Below are positions 1 to 8,165 of a stretch of 26,630 nt of DNA, one piece after another. The notes under the pieces were generated by a model that did not search any database, was not told where the DNA came from, and saw only the letters and a list, made by a program, of their open reading frames with translations. Origin of the DNA: Treponema sp. (GTDB lineage: Bacteria; Spirochaetota; Spirochaetia; Treponematales; Breznakiellaceae); contig JAITRD010000068.1 in the NCBI GenBank assembly GCA_031288575.1, positions 1 through 26,630 on the forward strand. Reading direction: 5' to 3'. Position 1 is the stretch's first letter; every line of letters starts with the position of its first letter. A program made the translations under genes and the position numbers.

Positions 1-2
1 TT

Positions 3-143
3 GTTCCTGTACTGGTCGCCCCTGCGGTGGCTTCCGCTACCCCCGCTCCTTTTCTCCCGGCATACAATCCTTTTTTTAGTCCCTATCAAAGCAAATCCCC
101 AGGTCAAACCCGTAATATAGGTGGGCTCCTGAGGCCCGTGTAA
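3..143 (+). CDS. Possible C-terminal tail of an upstream gene (partial)
   Basis: The third forward frame is open from the left edge to a TAA at 141-143. It reads as a 46-residue tail rich in Pro, Ala and Val, starting VPVLVAPAVASATPAPF and ending GGLLRPV. Its codon choice resembles the genes downstream, whereas the two other forward frames give less natural peptides. The stop lies 26 bases before the first gene of the exporter operon, so it could be the end of a preceding operon member. I do not recognise the sequence. With only 46 codons it could be a chance open frame, so this is a weak call. Confidence 0.35.
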   Translation, partial: VPVLVAPAVASATPAPFLPAYNPFFSPYQSKSPGQTRNIGGLLRPV

Positions 144-169
144 GTTTTAGTTTATCTGCGGAGGTGAAA

Positions 170-1228
170 ATGGGAATGAGTGCGCGGAAAGGCCGCCGGG
201 GGCCGAAAAGGGCGGGAATTCTTTTGCTGGCGCTGTTCGTTTTTATGGGCTTTTCCTGTTCCCGGGAGGTTCCTTTGCCGGAGGAGCCAAAGGCGGAAAA
301 GGAGCCCCTGGCCGGGATCCCCGGGGAGGCGGAAAACCCCCTCGGCGGCGCGATCCCCGGCCCTGCCCTGCCGGATGACGCGGCCCGGGACGCTATTGCG
401 GAGATCGAGCGTTCCGGCGGTTTTACCCGGGGCATGGGCCTTACCGAATCGGTTTTGCGGGAAAATGCCGGGGATTACGGGGGCGCGGTTATGGCCGCCT
501 ACAAGGAATTGTCCTGGATCTATAGCTATGGGGAAACGGACCGGGACGCCCTTACCGAGGGGCTCCGGAGGATTCTCCGGCTTTATGGGGAGGACAATTC
601 CGTTCCGGAGGAAAAGGAGAAGGCCCTGCTGGCGGCCCGGGGGGCCCTGGCCTTTCTGGCGGAGGACTGGGCCGGGGCGGAGGAGGTCCTGGGCCCCCTC
701 TTTGCGGCGGAGGAGGAACCGGACGCCTTTTCCCGGTGGATGCTCCTGGTTTGCGCCCTGGAAGGGGGGGATGGTTCCCGGGCAACAAGGATGGCCTATG
801 GCGCGATCCGGGCCCGGTACCTCAATTTCCCCGAATACTGGTACCGGGGCGCCCGGAGTTTCCCCGGGAACGCCGCCGCGGAATATGCCGAGCGGTGCAT
901 CAACCTTTCCCCCCAGGGTCCCTTTGCCCCGGAATGCAGGGCCATCCTTGCGGTGCACGCGGGCCTGGACAACGCCGACGGGGAGGCCATCAGGTCCGCC
1001 GCTGAAATTGACACGGTCATTACCGAATCCCTTGCCCTGGGTAAAACGGAATTGCTCGCCGAGCTTTTTCCCCTGATTGCCCTGCCCGACAATCCCTATA
1101 CCCTTTACGCATCGGGGGCCCTCCGGGGACTGGCCGCTTCGGAGCCCTTTAAAAGCTATTTTGCCTCGGAACTCCGGCAAAGGTCGGGGCGCTTGGCGGA
1201 ACGGCTCCGCTATATCTCCCGGGGTTAA
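170..1228 (+). CDS. TPR-like alpha-helical lipoprotein
   Basis: This 352-residue predicted lipoprotein opens the exporter operon. The N-terminus is basic (SARKGRRGPKR), followed by a hydrophobic stretch and the lipobox FMGFSC, which puts the lipidated cysteine at residue 30. The mature part begins with a Pro/Glu-rich linker and continues as amphipathic helix pairs of the TPR or alpha-solenoid kind, such as the stretch around AARGALAFLAEDWAGAEEV. I chose ATG 170 because GGAGG at 160-164 sits five bases upstream; GTG 164 would overlap that ribosome site. The next gene starts 11 bases after the stop. Such proteins usually act as periplasmic scaffolds, and a role in assembling the exporter is inferred only from position. 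No catalytic motif is visible. Confidence 0.8.
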   Translation: MGMSARKGRRGPKRAGILLLALFVFMGFSCSREVPLPEEPKAEKEPLAGIPGEAENPLGGAIPGPALPDDAARDAIAEIERSGGFTRGMGLTESVLRENAGDYGGAVMAAYKELSWIYSYGETDRDALTEGLRRILRLYGEDNSVPEEKEKALLAARGALAFLAEDWAGAEEVLGPLFAAEEEPDAFSRWMLLVCALEGGDGSRATRMAYGAIRARYLNFPEYWYRGARSFPGNAAAEYAERCINLSPQGPFAPECRAILAVHAGLDNADGEAIRSAAEIDTVITESLALGKTELLAELFPLIALPDNPYTLYASGALRGLAASEPFKSYFASELRQRSGRLAERLRYISRG

Positions 1229-1239
1229 GGAGGAACGGC

Positions 1240-1893
1240 ATGATCAGAAAAAACCCCTTACCCGCGGTATGTGCCCTTATGGGAGGATTCCTTTTTGCCG
1301 CCTGCTCCCCCGCGGGTTTTGATGAAGAAACCCTGCTGCGTTACGCCCGGGCCTCGGCGGTTTATTCCGAGGGAAGTTTTACCGAAGCCGCCCGGATGCT
1401 TGCCGGGGCAGCCGCCTTTCCCCCCGCCCTGGTCCTGAAGGGCAAGGCGGAATATTTTTCAGGGGACCTGGAACAAGCGCAAAAATCCCTGCGCCGGGCC
1501 CTGGATTTACGCCCCGGCGGCGCCGAGGCCTCCCTCTACCTTGCCCGGATTCTCCGGGAAAAGGGGGAAGCCCGGGAGGCGGAGGCCCTGGTTGAGGCGG
1601 TCCTGGGGGAAGATCCCTCGGATATCCGGGCCCTGCGTTTAGCCGCGGAATTGTCCCGGGACGGGGGGCCCGGGGGAATGCCCGGCGCGGCGGCCTTTCT
1701 GGACCGGGCGGCGGAGGCTTCCGCCGAAGCGGCCCTGGTTTTTCTTGACCGGGCCCGGATGAGGTGGATCGCCGGGGACGGCCCGGGCGCTTTGGAGGAT
1801 CTGGGAAAAACCAGGGTCCTGCTGCCCCGGGATACGCCCCTGGTCAAATCCGTTGAGACCCTGGAATCGGTTATCCGGGAGGTGATGCCGTGA
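1240..1893 (+). CDS. TPR-repeat lipoprotein
   Basis: This 217-residue protein has a signal sequence and the lipobox LFAAC, with the lipidated cysteine at residue 22. The body shows recognisable TPR-style helix pairs: EAARMLAGAAAFPPALVLKG, then YFSGDLEQAQKSLRRALDLR, then ASLYLARILREKGEAREAEA, covering roughly residues 45 to 135. These match the family pattern of small and large residues (W/L-x2-L-G, then A, then P near the turn). AAGGAGG lies six bases before the ATG and the previous stop is 11 bases away. TPR lipoproteins mediate protein-protein contacts in the periplasm. Together with the preceding gene it makes a pair of solenoid lipoproteins at the head of the operon. Partner and function are unknown. 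Confidence 0.85.
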   Translation: MIRKNPLPAVCALMGGFLFAACSPAGFDEETLLRYARASAVYSEGSFTEAARMLAGAAAFPPALVLKGKAEYFSGDLEQAQKSLRRALDLRPGGAEASLYLARILREKGEAREAEALVEAVLGEDPSDIRALRLAAELSRDGGPGGMPGAAAFLDRAAEASAEAALVFLDRARMRWIAGDGPGALEDLGKTRVLLPRDTPLVKSVETLESVIREVMP

Positions 1894-2432
1894 AAAAATC
1901 CCCTTTGACGGGCCTGCTTTTGTGGGTCACCCTTTTTTTATATGTTTCTTGTGCCTCCGTGCCCTTTTCCTCCCGTAAGTCCTGGTCCATGGGGAAACTT
2001 AAAAAGACGGGGCCCACGGTGCGTTTGGAAAAGGTATCGGTGGATAAACCCGGGGGCTGGATTTCGATAGAGGAAGAACTGGCTAACCTGACCCCCCTGC
2101 TCTTTTTGGAACGGGGCTTTCTGGTTTCTGCCGACCCGGCAAAGGCCGATTACGCCGCCGAGGTCCGGGCCTGGGAGCGGGAATATATGCGGGGCTGGAA
2201 GACCAGGCAGTCCATTGTGGTGGAGGTCCGCCTCTGGAATGAGGAGGGGCCGGATTCCCCGGAATACCTGGGAACCCCCCTGGCCGCGGGCCGGGTAAGT
2301 TATCAGGGTAAAAAGAGCCTGGCATCCTCCCGGCTGAACAGCCCCATGCTGAAAACCGCCCTGCGGAAGGCCCTGCGGGCCCTCCGCCTGAAGCCTAAAA
2401 TACCCGCCCCGGAGCAAGGAAGCCCCTCATGA
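1890..2432 (+). CDS. Small lipoprotein of unknown function
   Basis: This is a 180-residue predicted lipoprotein. The signal peptide MKKSPLTGLLLWVTLFLYVSC puts the lipid cysteine at residue 21. It starts at GTG 1890, which shares four bases (GTGA) with the stop of the preceding gene, and a GGAGGTGA sequence lies just upstream. The mature part looks alpha/beta: strands around GPTVRLEKVSVDKP and SIVVEVRLWNEE, and a basic C-terminal helix (MLKTALRKALRALRLKPK). The alternation of strands with the phrase ADYAAEVRAW reminds me of small auxiliary lipoproteins of transport systems (DUF4136- or GNA1162-like folds), but I cannot assign a family. Its place between TPR lipoproteins and a TolC homologue suggests an envelope accessory role. 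Confidence 0.7.
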   Translation: MKKSPLTGLLLWVTLFLYVSCASVPFSSRKSWSMGKLKKTGPTVRLEKVSVDKPGGWISIEEELANLTPLLFLERGFLVSADPAKADYAAEVRAWEREYMRGWKTRQSIVVEVRLWNEEGPDSPEYLGTPLAAGRVSYQGKKSLASSRLNSPMLKTALRKALRALRLKPKIPAPEQGSPS

Positions 2433-3835
2433 GCTTTTTTGCCCGGCGCCGCCTTTTCCTGATGTTATGGATTTTGACGGCCCTCCTGCCCCCCGGCATC
2501 AAAGCCCAGGGGCGATCCATCAGCTTTGCCGACGCGGCCCGGATGGCGGTGGCGGCTTCCGCGGAACTTCGTAACGGATACGCCCAGGGGGCCATCCGGG
2601 AAAAGGCCTGGCTTTGGGGCCGCCGGGCCTATTTCCCCCGGTTTAGCCTCAGCGCCTCCGAAGACGACCGGCTTTCAAAAATAGACGCCGATTCCTTCCT
2701 TAAAAACTACACCCTCAATGTGGAACAGCTTCTGTGGGACGGGGGCCGGACCCTGCTGGGCCGGAGCATGGAAAAGGCGGAACTCACCTATTTGGAAACC
2801 CAGCTTAAGCAGATGAAGGGAGAAATCGCCGAAGGGGCCATGAGCGCCTACCGGGAAGTATTATCCGCCCGTTCCGTACTGGCGATCCGTGAGGCCGCCT
2901 TGGCCTCCCTGGCTGAACAGCGGCGTATCCTGGAGCGGGAGGTGGAGCTGGGCCTTGCCCTGGTCATGGATCTGGCCGAGGCGGATATTACCTTAACCGA
3001 AGGGCAGATCGAGGTTCTTTCCCTCAGGATGGATTTGGCGGAAACGGAACATCAGTTCGCGGAAATCCTGGGGATGGAGAAACTTCCGCCCCTGGCAGAA
3101 GAAATAGACATCCTGAGAAGCCCCCCGCTGCCGGTTCCCGAAAAGGTGCGTTCCATGGCCCAGGAACGGAACCCCGAGCTGGCGGCGGCCCGGTTTACCC
3201 TGGCACAAAAGCAGGCGGAGGTAAAATATGCGGCCCGCGCCTGGCTTCCCGCGGTACGGCTTTTAGGCGGGGTCAGTTTGAGGGGCTCCCGGTATCCCCT
3301 TACCCAGGCGAACTGGACCGTCGGCCTGAGCTTTGATTTTTCTTCCCCCTATCTGTCCGGCCAATTCAGCGCCGCCATGGGATGGGAACCGCCCTATGAC
3401 CGGACCGCCCAAATGCAGGGCGCCCTGAGCCCCCTGCCGGAACCCGCCTCGGCGTTAAATGGCCCTTCCGCGAAATTGGCCCTGAGCCTGGAACAGGCCA
3501 ATTTCCGCCAAACCTTTGAAGCCCTGGGCCGCAAAGCGGCTTATGCCGCGGAGAAATTCGGCCTGATCAACCGGCAGCGGGAATTGGCCCTGGAATCCCT
3601 CGGCCGTGCCAAGGAACGGCTGGGCCTCGCGGAACTCCGGATGGAGCTGGGCCAGCTTACCCGGCTTGATCTCATGGAAGCCCGCCTGGAATATGCCCAG
3701 CGGGAAGTCGCCGCGGTGGAGGCGGCGGCGGCCCTCCTGGGCGCGGAGCGGGAATTGGAACGGCTCCTGGATCTCTATCCCGGAGAATTAGCAAACCTTT
3801 CCGCAAAAAAAACAAGTTTTGGAGGTAGTTTATGA
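2429..3835 (+). CDS. TolC-family outer membrane efflux protein
   Basis: This 468-residue protein forms the outer-membrane channel of a tripartite exporter. A signal peptide ends near residue 26 (GIKAQ). Two OEP-type halves follow, as in TolC, each a long helical hairpin flanking outer-membrane strands. The first starts ISFADAARMAVAASAELRNG and continues with YTLNVEQLLWDGGRTLLG. The second starts near residue 247 with NPELAAARFTLAQKQAEV, the classic family signature, followed by AWLPAVRLLGGVSLRG. Length is typical of the family. The second strand region carries a Pro-rich stretch near residues 325-350 that may be a longer surface loop. It overlaps the previous gene by four bases (ATGA) and the next gene by four. 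The substrate cannot be read from the sequence. Confidence 0.93.
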   Translation: MSFFARRRLFLMLWILTALLPPGIKAQGRSISFADAARMAVAASAELRNGYAQGAIREKAWLWGRRAYFPRFSLSASEDDRLSKIDADSFLKNYTLNVEQLLWDGGRTLLGRSMEKAELTYLETQLKQMKGEIAEGAMSAYREVLSARSVLAIREAALASLAEQRRILEREVELGLALVMDLAEADITLTEGQIEVLSLRMDLAETEHQFAEILGMEKLPPLAEEIDILRSPPLPVPEKVRSMAQERNPELAAARFTLAQKQAEVKYAARAWLPAVRLLGGVSLRGSRYPLTQANWTVGLSFDFSSPYLSGQFSAAMGWEPPYDRTAQMQGALSPLPEPASALNGPSAKLALSLEQANFRQTFEALGRKAAYAAEKFGLINRQRELALESLGRAKERLGLAELRMELGQLTRLDLMEARLEYAQREVAAVEAAAALLGAERELERLLDLYPGELANLSAKKTSFGGSL

Positions 3836-5178
3836 GCCATGGCTGTGTGCTTTTCTTTTTAGCCCTTTCCCTGGTTTTTTCCGCCTGCAAAGGAGGGGAT
3901 AGCCCTCCCGCCGGGGAGGCCGCCCTTTCGGTTTACGGCCAGGCGGTAACGGTCAGGGAACTCGCCGACGAGGTCAGCGGTTTCGGCAGCCTCTCCTTCC
4001 TTAAAAAGATAGACATTGCCGTTCCCCAGGACGGGGTGCTTAGGGGGCTTTTTTTCCGGGAAGGGGACCGGGTCCAAGCCGGGGATTTGGTCGCGGTTTT
4101 TGAAAATCCGCAAATCTCCCTGGCAAAGGGCAGGGCGGAAAACAGCTATGCCCAGGCGGAAGCCGCCCTGGAAAACGCCCGGGCCCGGCTGTTGGAGGGG
4201 GAGTTTCAGGCGGAAGCCCGGATCCTGGAAATAAAAAAGGCCGAGGCGGAATTGATCCAGGCAGGAAAGGTTTTGGAGGAACAGCGGCGGAAGCAGCGGG
4301 ATCAGGAAGAACTTTACCGGGCCGGGGGGATAAGCCGGGAGGCCCTGCGGGCGGGGCGTTTTTCCCTGGAATCGGAGGAGGAAGGGCTCCGGCTTCTGGA
4401 AAGGGAACTGGAAATCCGCCGCATCGGCTTGCGGGACCAGGACCTTCTTGCCGCCGGGTTCCCCCTGTCCGGGGATGAGGAGGAACAGCGCCAAGCCCTC
4501 ATCCTCCTGGCGACCGCAACCCTCAGAACCGAGGCCGCCGCCGCCGAAGCCCGGCTGGAAGCGGCTGCCAAGGAACTGGAATCCGCCCGGCTTGCCGAGG
4601 AGGAACTCGTCCTTTACAGTCCTTCGCCGGGCATTGTGGGGGGGCGCTACTTTGAAGAGGGGGAACGGGTCAGGCGGGAGGACAAGCTTCTCACCCTGAT
4701 GGATACCGGGTCCCTTTACGCGGTATTTCCCCTGGGGGAGACCGACGCCCTGCGGCTGGAAAAGGGGATGGAGGCCAGGGTTTGCTTAGACGGGACCGGC
4801 GGGGAATATACGGGCCGGGTGGATCTGGTAGCCCCCCAGGCGGACAGCCAGTCCTTTACCTTTTTAGTCCGGGTCCTTATCTCCCCGGAGGAGGCGGAAA
4901 CCTCCCTCAAGCCGGGGATGTTTGCCCGGGTCACCGTATATTCCGGCCCCCCCAGAACCGCGGTGGTGATCCCCGAATCTTCCCTTGTTAATAGAAAAAA
5001 CAACGAGGGAACGGTCTTTGTGATCCGGAACAATACCCTTACGGAGCGGAGGGTTTTTACCGGGGAAGCCCTGGGGGAGGATCGGGAAATACAATCCGGC
5101 CTTGCCCCCGGAGAGGTGGTGGTGAAAAACCCCGATGCCGGCTTACGGGAGGGAGTATATGTTTCCCTGGCGGATTAG
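3832..5178 (+). CDS. Lipoprotein membrane-fusion protein (HlyD/AcrA family)
   Basis: This 448-residue periplasmic adaptor joins an RND permease to a TolC channel. The lipobox LVFSAC puts the lipid cysteine at residue 19. Domain order is that of AcrA-type adaptors. A first lipoyl half is at about 63-95 (VPQDGVLRGLFFREGDRV). A long coiled-coil hairpin rich in Glu, Ala and Arg spans about 96-260. The second lipoyl half is at about 261-292 (LYSPSPGIVGGRYFEEGERV), then a beta-barrel (LKPGMFARVTV) and a membrane-proximal domain (GLAPGEVVVKNPDAGLREG). It overlaps tolC-like upstream by the four bases ATGA and the next gene by about 20 bases. It is the only adaptor in the operon, so both RND permeases probably share it. 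Confidence 0.93.
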   Translation: MSHGCVLFFLALSLVFSACKGGDSPPAGEAALSVYGQAVTVRELADEVSGFGSLSFLKKIDIAVPQDGVLRGLFFREGDRVQAGDLVAVFENPQISLAKGRAENSYAQAEAALENARARLLEGEFQAEARILEIKKAEAELIQAGKVLEEQRRKQRDQEELYRAGGISREALRAGRFSLESEEEGLRLLERELEIRRIGLRDQDLLAAGFPLSGDEEEQRQALILLATATLRTEAAAAEARLEAAAKELESARLAEEELVLYSPSPGIVGGRYFEEGERVRREDKLLTLMDTGSLYAVFPLGETDALRLEKGMEARVCLDGTGGEYTGRVDLVAPQADSQSFTFLVRVLISPEEAETSLKPGMFARVTVYSGPPRTAVVIPESSLVNRKNNEGTVFVIRNNTLTERRVFTGEALGEDREIQSGLAPGEVVVKNPDAGLREGVYVSLAD

Positions 5179-6649
5179 CTTAAGCGGCCCCGCTAAAGGG
5201 GCGGCCCGGTTTTTCGCGGGGCTTTTAGCGGTAAGCCTGGAGGGGATGTTCTTTTTTTCCTGCGGTTTTATGGACCTCAGGCCCATAGGGATAAGGGTTT
5301 ATCCCGGGGAACCGGGGCTTTTGCTTCCCGGGCCCTTTACCCCCCTCGTCCTTGCCTTTGACACCCCCATGGAAAACCTCAGCACCGAGCGGATCCTCCG
5401 GGTAAGCTTTAACGGCGGGCAGGTGGAGGGGGACCTCAACTGGGAGGAGAATAAGCTTTCCTTTGTGCCCGCCGCTCCCTGGTCCGCGGGGATAGGCTAT
5501 ACCCTTTCCCTGTTGGGCACGGTTTACGCTGAGGACGGGCGGGAACTGAGGCTTGCCAAATATATCCCCTTTTCCGCCCGGTCTTCGGCCTCCCAGCCCA
5601 GCCTGTCCTCCTTTGTTCCCTCCGAGGGCGCTTCCGTAGGCATTACCCCTGAAGACGGGGCCTATGTGGAGCTTAACTTTTCCCTTCCCATGGATCGGAA
5701 AACCACCGAAGACGCCTTTTCCCTGAGCGGAACCGGGGACCTCCGTTTTTCCTGGCGGGAAAACGGCCGGGTTTTGCGGATCGACACGGGAAACCCCCTC
5801 TCCCCCTGGGAACTGTACCGCTGGACCCTCAGCGATGGCGCTTTAAGCCGGGCCGGAGCGCCCCTGGCAAAATCCGCATCCGCCTGGTTTACCACCGACC
5901 GGGACCGTATTTTCCCCCGGGTTTCCCGGACCTGTCCCATGATCCAAAAGGACGGGACCTGGCTGGATACGGGCGGAGCCTTGGAAGACGGCCTTGGAAG
6001 CGGATTAGCCGTCGGGGTTGAATTCAATAAACCCATGGAAAGGGCAAGCCTGCTCCGGGCCCTCCGCTTCGAGCCTTCCCTGGCGGGAAGGACGGAACAG
6101 TTATCTGAGACCCTTATTGTTTTCATCCCCGACCGGGACCCGGAGCCGGAGACGGTTTATACCCTTTCGGTTTCGGGGGATACCCTGGACGCGGGGGGGC
6201 TTAAAATGGGGGAAGATTACCGGGCCCATTTTAAAACCGATATCCCCTATCTACGGCTCCTTTCCTTTACCGCGGATAACCTGGCTTCCTGGGAAGGGGA
6301 AGCTTTGCAAAGCCCCCTCCGGCTCCCCGTTTCGGCGGCCGAAAACGGGCTGCTGCGGTTTACCCTCCGGTTCTCCCTTCCCTTTGACCCCCCGGCCCAG
6401 CTTGAAACGGCCCTGCGGATTTCCCTGGAGGCTTTTTTCCCCCATAAGCTCCCTCCGGCGGCGCTGCGCTCCCTTTACTGGATATCCGTAGACCAGCTCT
6501 GCATGGAATGGGAGGGCCTTGAGGCGGGAAGCGGCGATGAAGCCCACTATTACCGGCTGACAATACCGGGAGGCCGGAACGGCATCGGAACCGGCCGGGG
6601 CTCCTATTTGAAAGAAGATGCCAGCCTTTATTTGGAGGTAATAAAATGA
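5159..6649 (+). CDS. Lipoprotein with three Big_5/SbsA-type Ig-like repeats (copy 1)
   Basis: This is a 496-residue predicted lipoprotein. I chose ATG 5159 rather than ATG 5135 because GGGAGGG at 5147-5153 is correctly spaced for it. The signal region ends in GMFFFSC, with the lipid cysteine at residue 35. Three repeats match the SbsA-type bacterial Ig-like pattern (conserved F-x-x-P-M, then W, then F-x-P, then Y-T-L-x-L, ending F-x-T-D) at about residues 60-145, 150-245 and 285-358. Examples are VLAFDTPMENLSTERI and VELNFSLPMDRKTTEDAFSL. A C-terminal beta-rich part without clear repeats follows. The domain is common in surface and periplasmic proteins and has no catalytic site. It overlaps the adaptor gene, and the next gene is a paralogue sharing the same layout. 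Confidence 0.83.
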   Translation: MFPWRISLSGPAKGAARFFAGLLAVSLEGMFFFSCGFMDLRPIGIRVYPGEPGLLLPGPFTPLVLAFDTPMENLSTERILRVSFNGGQVEGDLNWEENKLSFVPAAPWSAGIGYTLSLLGTVYAEDGRELRLAKYIPFSARSSASQPSLSSFVPSEGASVGITPEDGAYVELNFSLPMDRKTTEDAFSLSGTGDLRFSWRENGRVLRIDTGNPLSPWELYRWTLSDGALSRAGAPLAKSASAWFTTDRDRIFPRVSRTCPMIQKDGTWLDTGGALEDGLGSGLAVGVEFNKPMERASLLRALRFEPSLAGRTEQLSETLIVFIPDRDPEPETVYTLSVSGDTLDAGGLKMGEDYRAHFKTDIPYLRLLSFTADNLASWEGEALQSPLRLPVSAAENGLLRFTLRFSLPFDPPAQLETALRISLEAFFPHKLPPAALRSLYWISVDQLCMEWEGLEAGSGDEAHYYRLTIPGGRNGIGTGRGSYLKEDASLYLEVIK

Positions 6650-8157
6650 AGATTATCCCCTGCCTGCTCCTGCCCCTGCTGATCGGTTCATGCGATTTGC
6701 TGAGGGATTCATCCTTTGAGGTTGAGGCCTGGAGCCCCGGGGAGGGCTGCCATCAATCCCCGGAAAACATCCTGGTTTCGGTCCTTTTTTCCCGGGACCC
6801 TGACCGGGCCGCCGCGGAACAGGCCTTTTCCTTGACCGAGGACGGCCTTGCCCTCGGCGGCTCCTTCGCGTGGGAGGGGAGGCGGCTTTTTTTTACCCCC
6901 GCCGCTCCCCTGGAAAGGGACAGAAATTACCTGCTTACCCTGCTTGCCGGCGCGTCGGATACCCGGGGAATTTCCCTGGAAAAAAAGTTTGAGGCCTCCT
7001 TTACTACCCGCCCCCAAAGCCGCCGGCCGGAACTGGTTTCTTTTTACCCTCCCGATGAGGGCTTTTTGACCCTGGGCCGGGAAAGGGTGGAACTGAGCTT
7101 TTCCGGGCCGGTTTCCCTCAATTCCTGCGTTGACGCGGTTAGCCTGAGCCCTTCCCAGGCCGGGACCTGGCATTTGGAGGACGATGAAAGGACCGCGGTT
7201 TTTACCCCCGCGGAGCCCTGGGTTTTGGGGACCCGGTACCGCTTGCATATTTCTTCCCTCTTTGCCGGCAAGACCGGCTTAACCCTGGGGCAGGATTTTT
7301 TCTGCCATTTTACCGCCGGCCCCGATGACACTCCCCCGGTTCTTACCGGGGCCTATCTCCTTGACGCTTCCGGGGAGCCGGAAACATCAATGGAGCTTTT
7401 CCCGGAGGAAAATTCCCGCTGGGAAAGGGACAGCCGGTTTTGCCTGGATTTTTCCGAACCGGTTGATACGGCCTCCCTTAAAAAATGCCTTGAGGTTGAA
7501 CCGGGGCCGTCCCTCGTTATGGAAACGGCTCCGGGATTTGCCGATTCCGTCATCTTTGGCTTTTCCGGGGACCTTAGCTATGGAAGCCGTTTCCTCATTA
7601 AACTGAATGCCGGGGTCCGGGACCGGGGGGAAAACGAGAGCGCCGAGGCCCATGTTTTTCGCATTTACGCTGACGGCATTTATTCTAAACCCCCCGCCCT
7701 TATCGGAATCCGCCTGCCGGTTCAGCCTTGGAAACTTAAAAATGCCGCCGGGGGAGGGCTGGTTTTTCCCTTGGACGAACCCTTTGCGGTGCTGCGGGTG
7801 AGCGAGGATACCGCGGATTGGACCGATGTGGATTATGAGACCGATAAGTCTGCCTGGATAGAGCTATATTTTGACGCGGCGGAGGGCGCGGCGCCGGATC
7901 TTTTTTCCCTGCGGGAACTTTTCCGGGCGGAGGCTACCAATAACGCCCTTTCCTTTTCGCCTTCCCAAATCGCCGGGGAAAACTTTTCCCTTCCCGAGCC
8001 TCACCCCGAATGGGCCGCCTATAAACGGGTGGAAGTCCGGGGCATCCTTAGGGACAGCACAAATTCCGGGGTAGTCACCTTTATGATCGGTTCCGGTTTA
8101 TTGGATACCCGGGGAAACCGGAACGAAAATGTTTTCCGGCTGCCCCTTTTAAAATAG
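6646..8157 (+). CDS. Lipoprotein with three Big_5/SbsA-type Ig-like repeats (copy 2)
   Basis: This 503-residue protein is a paralogue of the preceding gene, sharing architecture rather than close sequence. The short signal peptide ends LLIGSC, with the lipid cysteine at residue 16 followed directly by Asp. Three Ig-like repeats lie at about residues 27-120, 128-223 and 263-345. Each has the family phrases: ILVSVLFSRDPDRAAAEQAF with FFTPAAPLERDRNYLLTL; VELSFSGPVSLNSCVDAVSL with FTPAEPWVLGTRYRL; and FCLDFSEPVDTASLKKCLEV. A unique C-terminal part of about 150 residues follows. The start overlaps the previous stop (ATGA at 6646-6649), and the first RND gene starts 8 bases after this stop. The placement between adaptor and pump suggests a structural accessory of the exporter, but that is inference. 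Confidence 0.83.
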   Translation: MKIIPCLLLPLLIGSCDLLRDSSFEVEAWSPGEGCHQSPENILVSVLFSRDPDRAAAEQAFSLTEDGLALGGSFAWEGRRLFFTPAAPLERDRNYLLTLLAGASDTRGISLEKKFEASFTTRPQSRRPELVSFYPPDEGFLTLGRERVELSFSGPVSLNSCVDAVSLSPSQAGTWHLEDDERTAVFTPAEPWVLGTRYRLHISSLFAGKTGLTLGQDFFCHFTAGPDDTPPVLTGAYLLDASGEPETSMELFPEENSRWERDSRFCLDFSEPVDTASLKKCLEVEPGPSLVMETAPGFADSVIFGFSGDLSYGSRFLIKLNAGVRDRGENESAEAHVFRIYADGIYSKPPALIGIRLPVQPWKLKNAAGGGLVFPLDEPFAVLRVSEDTADWTDVDYETDKSAWIELYFDAAEGAAPDLFSLRELFRAEATNNALSFSPSQIAGENFSLPEPHPEWAAYKRVEVRGILRDSTNSGVVTFMIGSGLLDTRGNRNENVFRLPLLK

Positions 8158-8165
8158 GAAAGGGG

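Noticed and set aside
1..72. Minus-strand frame running off the left edge from a TTG near position 72, as a divergent gene
   Set aside because: The start would be TTG with the ribosome site touching it, and only about 24 codons are visible.
106..169. Promoter for the exporter operon (TAATAT at 113-118)
   Set aside because: No acceptable -35 hexamer lies at the right distance, and the operon may begin upstream of the window.
152..1180. Open frame of 342 codons on the minus strand opposite the first lipoprotein, and similar long antisense frames across the operon
   Set aside because: The translations are rich in Gly, Pro and Arg with no family resemblance. They arise because the GC-rich codons leave few stops on the opposite strand, and the + strand products have clear signals and domains.
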